Shown: positions 7,493-10,756 of the stretch, piece after piece
How the letters are laid out: every line of letters begins with the position of its first letter
Numbering within the stretch: the stretch's first letter is position 1
Source of the DNA: Candidatus Kaiserbacteria bacterium
Lineage (GTDB): Bacteria > Patescibacteria > Paceibacteria > UBA9973 > UBA2100
Length of the DNA: 10,756 nt
Reading direction: 5' to 3'
NCBI GenBank assembly: GCA_002401495.1
Contig: NVTG01000041.1
Span: 1 to 10,756 of the forward strand
Position numbers and translations under genes: made by a program
Notes under the pieces: generated by a model
Database searches by the model: none
The model's input: only the letters and a program-made list of their open reading frames with translations
What the model was told of the DNA's origin: nothing

Positions 7493-8344
7493 CTAATCTC
7501 CTATCGGTGCACGGTCCGGTCCTTGGCGATATTGATCAAGCTCATGCTTTATGCGGCGTAATTTTTCGCGAGATTTCTTTTGCGTCAAAATTGCGACTTC
7601 ACTGGCTAACACATCAACTGCAGCTAACATCGCATATCGCGCGGTGCTTGGCGTAAAAATGTAATCAGATTCGTTAGTTTTGATTGGCAAATGAATCGTG
7701 GCTAAATCTGCTAACTCACTTTGCGGACAGATTGCGATAACCTTAGCGCCATACTCTTTTGCAATACGCGCAGTATCAATCAAGTCACGAGCACAACCCG
7801 TCAGAGATAGCATCACAACGACGTCGCTCACATCAACACTTGCCGCCGTCATGCGCATCATCACAGGGTCACTGTAGGCATTACTTAAAATATCTAATCG
7901 AAACAGACGATTATGGCATTCCTGTGCAACTACGGAACTCCCCCCACCAACACCAAAAATTAAGCTATGGCGGCTATTGGCAATATATAGGGCAGCTTGC
8001 TCTACATCGGCTTGTTTAATTAGTCCTGCGTTGATATCTAAAATATCGTGAATTGCTTTGTAAATAGCGGGGATATCTTCTCGCTGCGTAGAACTTTCAT
8101 TTATAAATCGCTCACCTACTGCTAAAGATTGCGCAAGTTGTAACTTCATATCACGTACATTGCTACAACCTAGCGCTTTTGCTAAGCGGGTAATTGACGC
8201 ATGACTAACATTCGCTTTATCTGCTAAATCACTAATACTTGCAGAAGCTGCAAACTGCAGATCCGCCAAAATCAATTGAGCGACGGCTTGTTCTGATTGG
8301 CGCAAATGCCCTAAGCGCTCTTTTATTCTTGAAACTATATCCAA
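7493..8344 (-). CDS. RpiR/MurR-family transcriptional regulator (HTH + SIS domain)
   Basis: The 283-residue protein has an N-terminal RpiR-type helix-turn-helix domain (about 1-77, recognition region near SHASITRLAKALG at 47-59). A SIS sugar-phosphate-binding domain spans about 112-250, with the GVGGGSS loop (131-137) and SLTG (180-183). The family senses phosphosugars or related acids. HexR, a member, responds to KDPG. The start is TTG, set by AGGAG eight bases upstream, which overlaps the preceding gene's TAG. A TTG start may keep the level low. The gene sits second in the operon, so it likely controls its own expression with the operon and perhaps the divergent receptor. The paired TGTTA-N5-TAACA sites in the promoter region are its best candidate operators. 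KDPG, glucosaminate or GlcNAc1A are possible effectors; none can be chosen from sequence. Confidence 0.92.
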   Translation of the reverse strand: MDIVSRIKERLGHLRQSEQAVAQLILADLQFAASASISDLADKANVSHASITRLAKALGCSNVRDMKLQLAQSLAVGERFINESSTQREDIPAIYKAIHDILDINAGLIKQADVEQAALYIANSRHSLIFGVGGGSSVVAQECHNRLFRLDILSNAYSDPVMMRMTAASVDVSDVVVMLSLTGCARDLIDTARIAKEYGAKVIAICPQSELADLATIHLPIKTNESDYIFTPSTARYAMLAAVDVLASEVAILTQKKSREKLRRIKHELDQYRQGPDRAPIGD

Positions 8345-8352
8345 TCGTCTAT

Positions 8353-8357
8353 CTCCT
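8353..8357 (-). promoter_or_regulatory. Ribosome binding site for a TTG start (RpiR regulator)
   Basis: AGGAG on the minus strand lies eight bases before TTG at 8344-8342 and overlaps the stop codon of the upstream PLP-lyase gene. No ATG is available nearby in frame before the helix-turn-helix, so this site is what supports the unusual start. Confidence 0.7.
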
Positions 8358-9603
8358 AAAAATAAGTTTCGACCACATCAACTACGTTGTAGCTATCATC
8401 AATCACATTGATGTAGCGCCACTTATCAAATGTTAAGCACGGATGTGAAGTAGCAAATGCGACAATATCGCCAACTCGAAGTGTACAATCGAGTGGTACT
8501 TTCATCATTGCGTGCTGATCCATCATTTTCTCTATCTTCCAAGTGGGATCTGCTTTACTTACTTGCCCGTTTTGATCAACCAGTAGTGAAGGAATTGGAA
8601 ATCCCGCATCAAATGCAGCATCTCGCTTACCAAAACCAATAATCACTCGACCCGGTTCAGGTATTGATTGCACATACGCCCAAATTTCTAAGCATGAGGT
8701 AAGCTCAGTTTCTAAAGAGCATGCCAATTCATTTCGCGCTAAAATTTGCTGCTGTGCTTGTTCGTAAATACCTTGATCATGAGTGACATAACAGCCCGGA
8801 CGAAGCACAGCGACCATGTTTTGAGTCAGTTTTTCGGGATGAAATGCCTCACACACTAAGTCGTAGTAAGCTGATCCCCCCGCTGTAATCATCACTTGTT
8901 GTGTGTCAAATGCGTTATCAGCAATTAATTGCTTACACGTTGCGACTGCATATTCGAGGAACTGACTTACCGCTTCAGTTTGCGATAGCACTCCCTCATA
9001 AACTTCGATGCCAGCCAATGCAAGCGATTGATAGTTAGCTATTTCAGCAACCAATAATGTCAGCTCTTTACTATCAACAACGCCACAGCGCCCTCCCGGC
9101 ACACCAAGCTCGATCAACACATGAATCGTATGCTTAGTGTTAGCAAAGTACTCGCCAAGCATGCGTATAATATCTAGGTTATCAACCAAGCAATAAAAGG
9201 TTATGTCGTTAGCAGCAAGCAACTCATCTAATTGCTGGCAATTAGCACGGCCAACTAATTGATTTGCCATTAGCACTCTTTTTGCACCACTCTTTACAGC
9301 GGCATGTGATTGGGCAACTGTTGCGACCGTTATCGCGTAAGCCCCTGCAGCTAATTGCTTTTTAAAAATTGCAGGAGTCATCGTTGTTTTACCATGCGGT
9401 GCAAAAAGAACATGGCTTTTTTTTGTATAGTCAGCCATCCACTGAATATTATTTATTAAGCGTGATTCATACAGGCATAAACAAGGCAAACTGACATCTT
9501 GCTTAGCGACATTCCAACCTGATGAAAATAGTTTTTGGTAATTACCAAGCCCTTTATTAGCTCGATTTACTGTTTCTAGGTTTGCGACACTAAATTTTTC
9601 CAT
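8356..9603 (-). CDS. Fold-type III PLP lyase of the D-serine dehydratase / D-threonine aldolase family; inferred D-glucosaminate dehydratase
   Basis: The 415-residue protein has an N-terminal alanine-racemase-like barrel and a C-terminal beta domain. The likely PLP lysine is K72 in the APHGKT motif (69-74). Other family marks are PGGRCG (169-174), ITAGGS (239-244), LRPG-x-YVTHD (267-276) and the C-terminal SHPC (386-389), whose His and Cys match the divalent-metal ligands of eukaryotic DSD1-type D-serine dehydratases. These enzymes act on beta-hydroxy D-amino acids. D-glucosaminate has that structure, and its dehydration with loss of ammonia gives KDG, the substrate of KdgK downstream. PLP- and Mn-dependent D-glucosaminate dehydratase activity is known from Pseudomonas. 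D-serine or D-threonine as substrates is the alternative. The frame extends upstream to a TTG at 9627, but ATG at 9603 with CAGG eight bases before it is better supported. It is the first gene of the operon. Confidence 0.88.
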   Translation of the reverse strand: MEKFSVANLETVNRANKGLGNYQKLFSSGWNVAKQDVSLPCLCLYESRLINNIQWMADYTKKSHVLFAPHGKTTMTPAIFKKQLAAGAYAITVATVAQSHAAVKSGAKRVLMANQLVGRANCQQLDELLAANDITFYCLVDNLDIIRMLGEYFANTKHTIHVLIELGVPGGRCGVVDSKELTLLVAEIANYQSLALAGIEVYEGVLSQTEAVSQFLEYAVATCKQLIADNAFDTQQVMITAGGSAYYDLVCEAFHPEKLTQNMVAVLRPGCYVTHDQGIYEQAQQQILARNELACSLETELTSCLEIWAYVQSIPEPGRVIIGFGKRDAAFDAGFPIPSLLVDQNGQVSKADPTWKIEKMMDQHAMMKVPLDCTLRVGDIVAFATSHPCLTFDKWRYINVIDDSYNVVDVVETYF

Positions 9604-9710
9604 TTCAAAAGCCTGTTTATAAATCAATCAGTTAATGGCGATAGTTTAAAAATCAAACAAAAAATATAACGCTTTTAATGTAATTGTTATTGCAATTTTG
9701 TTAAATCTAA

Positions 9711-9725
9711 TGTTAATTAATAACA
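9711..9725. promoter_or_regulatory. Candidate operator 1: TGTTA-N5-TAACA
   Basis: TGTTAATTAATAACA is a 15-bp palindrome with one mismatched pair. The outer five bases on each side are a perfect inverted repeat and are repeated exactly in the second site 32 bp away. The length and TGTnA...TnACA form resemble the HexR box (about TGTAATTAAATTACA), HexR being an RpiR-family protein like the regulator encoded in the cluster. Binding by that regulator is inferred. Confidence 0.6.
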
Positions 9726-9742
9726 CACACACAGTCAATACG

Positions 9743-9757
9743 TGTTACAAATTAACA
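9743..9757. promoter_or_regulatory. Candidate operator 2: TGTTA-N5-TAACA, overlapping the receptor -35
   Basis: TGTTACAAATTAACA has the same perfect 5-bp arms as operator 1 around a different 5-bp centre, so the arms rather than the centre are shared. It begins 32 bp after operator 1, about three helical turns, placing both on the same DNA face. Its right arm lies inside the predicted -35 hexamer (9752-9757), the position expected for a repressor. Confidence 0.6.
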
Positions 9758-9780
9758 AAAAATAATAATTACCCTAAAAT
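9752..9780 (+). promoter_or_regulatory. Predicted sigma-70 promoter of the TonB-dependent receptor
   Basis: TTAACA (9752-9757) matches five of six bases of the -35 consensus and TAAAAT (9775-9780) five of six of the -10, with an ideal 17-bp spacer. Transcription would begin near 9787, giving a short leader of about 17 bases that just contains the GAGGAA ribosome site at 9790-9795. Confidence 0.6.
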
Positions 9781-9803
9781 AAACAGGATGAGGAACGTTA
9801 AAA

Positions 9804-10756
9804 ATGAAATCTCAAACCCGTCGCCAACATAAACTGAGTCGCAGTATCACGGCTAATGCCGTTGCTGCTGTTATTTGCGGTTATACCAGCTTCAATGCGA
9901 TTGCTGCAGATCAAAACTCTTTAACAAATGAAGAAATCGAAACCATTGAAGTCCGAGGTATTGCAGCCAGTAACAAGCAAGATATAAATAACAAACGCTT
10001 TAGTACTGGTGTAATGGATTCAATCACCGCTGAAGACATTGGTAAATTACCCGATGTAACGATCGCAGATACTTTACAACGTATTCCAGGTATTCAAATT
10101 CGTCGCTCGGCGGGGGAAGGTTCAACCATCAATGTTCGCGGTATGCCGCAAGTGACAACGCTGTTAAATGGCGAACAGTTTTTAAGTGCAGGTTCAATTA
10201 CCACGTTACAACCTGACTTTACCGACGTACCGGCAGCGCTACTCTCAGGTATTGATGTACTTAAATCACCTCAAGCAGATACGCTAGCAGGCGGTATCTC
10301 TGGCACTCTAGATCTAAAAACACGCAGACCATTCGATTTAGAGCAAGGTACTACCTTCTCATTCACTGGAGAGGCCACTCGTGGCAGCCTATCAGAAGAA
10401 ACTGATCCAAAAGTGGTTGCTTTTGCGGGTTATAACAACGATGACTTTGGGATTATTTTTACTGCTGCTTACGATGAAGGCACGCTTGCTAACTACCGAA
10501 ACGGTACAATTTTGACATCAAGCGAAGTTAAAGATGAGACTACTCGCGATTTTAACGGTGACGGTGATCTAAATGACAGTTTCTACAGCCAACGATTTTA
10601 TGGTGTGATGCACCGTGAAACGGAGAGAGAACGTTTAGGCTTAAACACCACAGTTCAATATCGAATTTCAGACGCAGTGACATTTACTCAACTCGGCATT
10701 GATGCGCTGGGCTATGAACCAGACCAAAAAGACCTCTACATGGAGGCATTACAGCA
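9804..10756 (+). CDS. TonB-dependent outer-membrane receptor (partial, C-terminus beyond window)
   Basis: The frame is open from ATG 9804 to the window edge (317 complete codons). GAGGAA lies eight bases upstream of the ATG. A basic n-region and hydrophobic stretch form a signal peptide with likely cleavage at AIAA|DQ (residue 35). A TonB-box-like IETIEVRG follows (45-52). The plug domain then has DVTIADTLQRIPGIQI (84-99), GEGSTINVRGM and LNGEQFL, ending near DLKTRRPF, after which barrel strands begin. This pattern is that of the large receptors often called the TonB-Xanth-Caul type, common next to carbohydrate-use genes in Alteromonadales, Xanthomonas and Caulobacter. A DFNGDGDLND stretch (249-258) looks like a calcium-binding loop in an extracellular segment. 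Divergence from the operon and shared candidate operators suggest it imports (oxidised) chito-oligosaccharides across the outer membrane. The substrate is inferred from context only. Confidence 0.93.
   Translation, partial: MKSQTRRQHKLSRSITANAVAAVICGYTSFNAIAADQNSLTNEEIETIEVRGIAASNKQDINNKRFSTGVMDSITAEDIGKLPDVTIADTLQRIPGIQIRRSAGEGSTINVRGMPQVTTLLNGEQFLSAGSITTLQPDFTDVPAALLSGIDVLKSPQADTLAGGISGTLDLKTRRPFDLEQGTTFSFTGEATRGSLSEETDPKVVAFAGYNNDDFGIIFTAAYDEGTLANYRNGTILTSSEVKDETTRDFNGDGDLNDSFYSQRFYGVMHRETERERLGLNTTVQYRISDAVTFTQLGIDALGYEPDQKDLYMEALQ
10548..10577 (+). other. EF-hand/dockerin-like acidic loop in the receptor
   Basis: Residues 249-258, DFNGDGDLND, have the D-x-N-x-D-G start of calcium-binding loops with extra acidic residues, but not the usual residue at position 12. 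Its place after the plug and first barrel strands suggests a surface loop. Calcium binding is an inference. Confidence 0.4.

Larger units (their letters stand above)
9604..9803. promoter_or_regulatory. Divergent promoter region between the catabolic operon and the TonB-dependent receptor
   Basis: This very AT-rich 200-bp gap separates the PLP-lyase gene (minus) from the receptor gene (plus) and is the natural control point for both. It contains two copies of a 15-bp inverted repeat and a good plus-strand promoter, listed separately. The minus-strand promoter is less clear. Candidates are TTAACA (9704-9699) with TACATT (9682-9677), 16-bp spacer, or ATAACA (9690-9685) with TATATT (9668-9663), 16-bp spacer. 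A short AC run (9723-9732) has no evident meaning. Confidence 0.75.

Noticed and set aside
9604..9627. Eight-residue N-terminal extension of the PLP lyase from TTG at 9627
   Set aside because: No ribosome site lies before the TTG, while the ATG at 9603 has CAGG at good spacing.
9723..9732. AC dinucleotide run
   Set aside because: Only five units, lying between the two candidate operators, with no sign of phase-variation use such as a start codon or promoter spacer within it.
1..10756. Mobile element, CRISPR array, tRNA or rRNA
   Set aside because: No transposase or integrase frame, regular repeat array, cloverleaf or rRNA segment was seen; coding sequence fills nearly the whole window.

Overview
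The window reads as an accessory carbohydrate-utilisation locus from a marine gammaproteobacterium, most likely Alteromonadales (Pseudoalteromonas-like). The grounds are the AT-rich base composition, the TonB-dependent receptor type, the soluble double-PAS sensor, and the pairing of a GH20 hexosaminidase with a sodium-solute symporter. The taxonomic call is an inference from gene content; no marker gene is present.

Layout. Seven genes on the minus strand form one block, transcribed right to left from a divergent promoter region at about 9604-9803. In order they are: a fold-type III PLP lyase of the D-serine dehydratase/D-threonine aldolase type (8356-9603); an RpiR-family regulator with a TTG start (7493-8344); a D-aminoacylase-type amidohydrolase (6033-7490); a RidA-family enamine/imine deaminase (5648-6031); a 128-bp gap holding a strong hairpin; an SSS-family symporter (4071-5519); 2-keto-3-deoxygluconate kinase KdgK (3164-4078, overlapping the symporter); and a secreted GH20 beta-N-acetylhexosaminidase (857-3160). 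Most junctions are a few bases or overlapping. To the right, on the plus strand, a TonB-dependent receptor starts at 9804 and runs off the window. To the left, after 140 bp, the N-terminal two PAS domains of a probable chemotaxis transducer (1-716, minus) run off the other edge.

How the genes fit together. KdgK is the most precisely recognisable enzyme and fixes the end product as KDG, which becomes KDPG. D-glucosaminate (2-amino-2-deoxy-D-gluconate) is chemically a beta-hydroxy D-amino acid and its N-acetyl form is an N-acyl-D-amino acid, so a D-aminoacylase homologue followed by a D-serine-dehydratase-like lyase would convert N-acetylglucosaminate to glucosaminate to KDG plus ammonia. RidA would hydrolyse the enamine/imine. 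The GH20 enzyme (periplasmic), symporter (inner membrane) and TonB receptor (outer membrane) supply the substrate. The cluster is therefore best read as a pathway for C1-oxidised N-acetylglucosamine (GlcNAc1A), as released by oxidative (LPMO) cleavage of chitin, feeding the Entner-Doudoroff aldolase. I recall a published chitin-oxidation pathway of this kind in marine Pseudoalteromonas, so the overall system may already be described; I cannot verify this here.

Regulation. The divergent intergenic region carries two copies of a 15-bp inverted repeat TGTTA-N5-TAACA, 32 bp apart. One overlaps the -35 of a good predicted promoter for the receptor. The length and half-site layout resemble the box of HexR, another RpiR-family regulator, making these good candidate operators for the RpiR protein encoded in the cluster.
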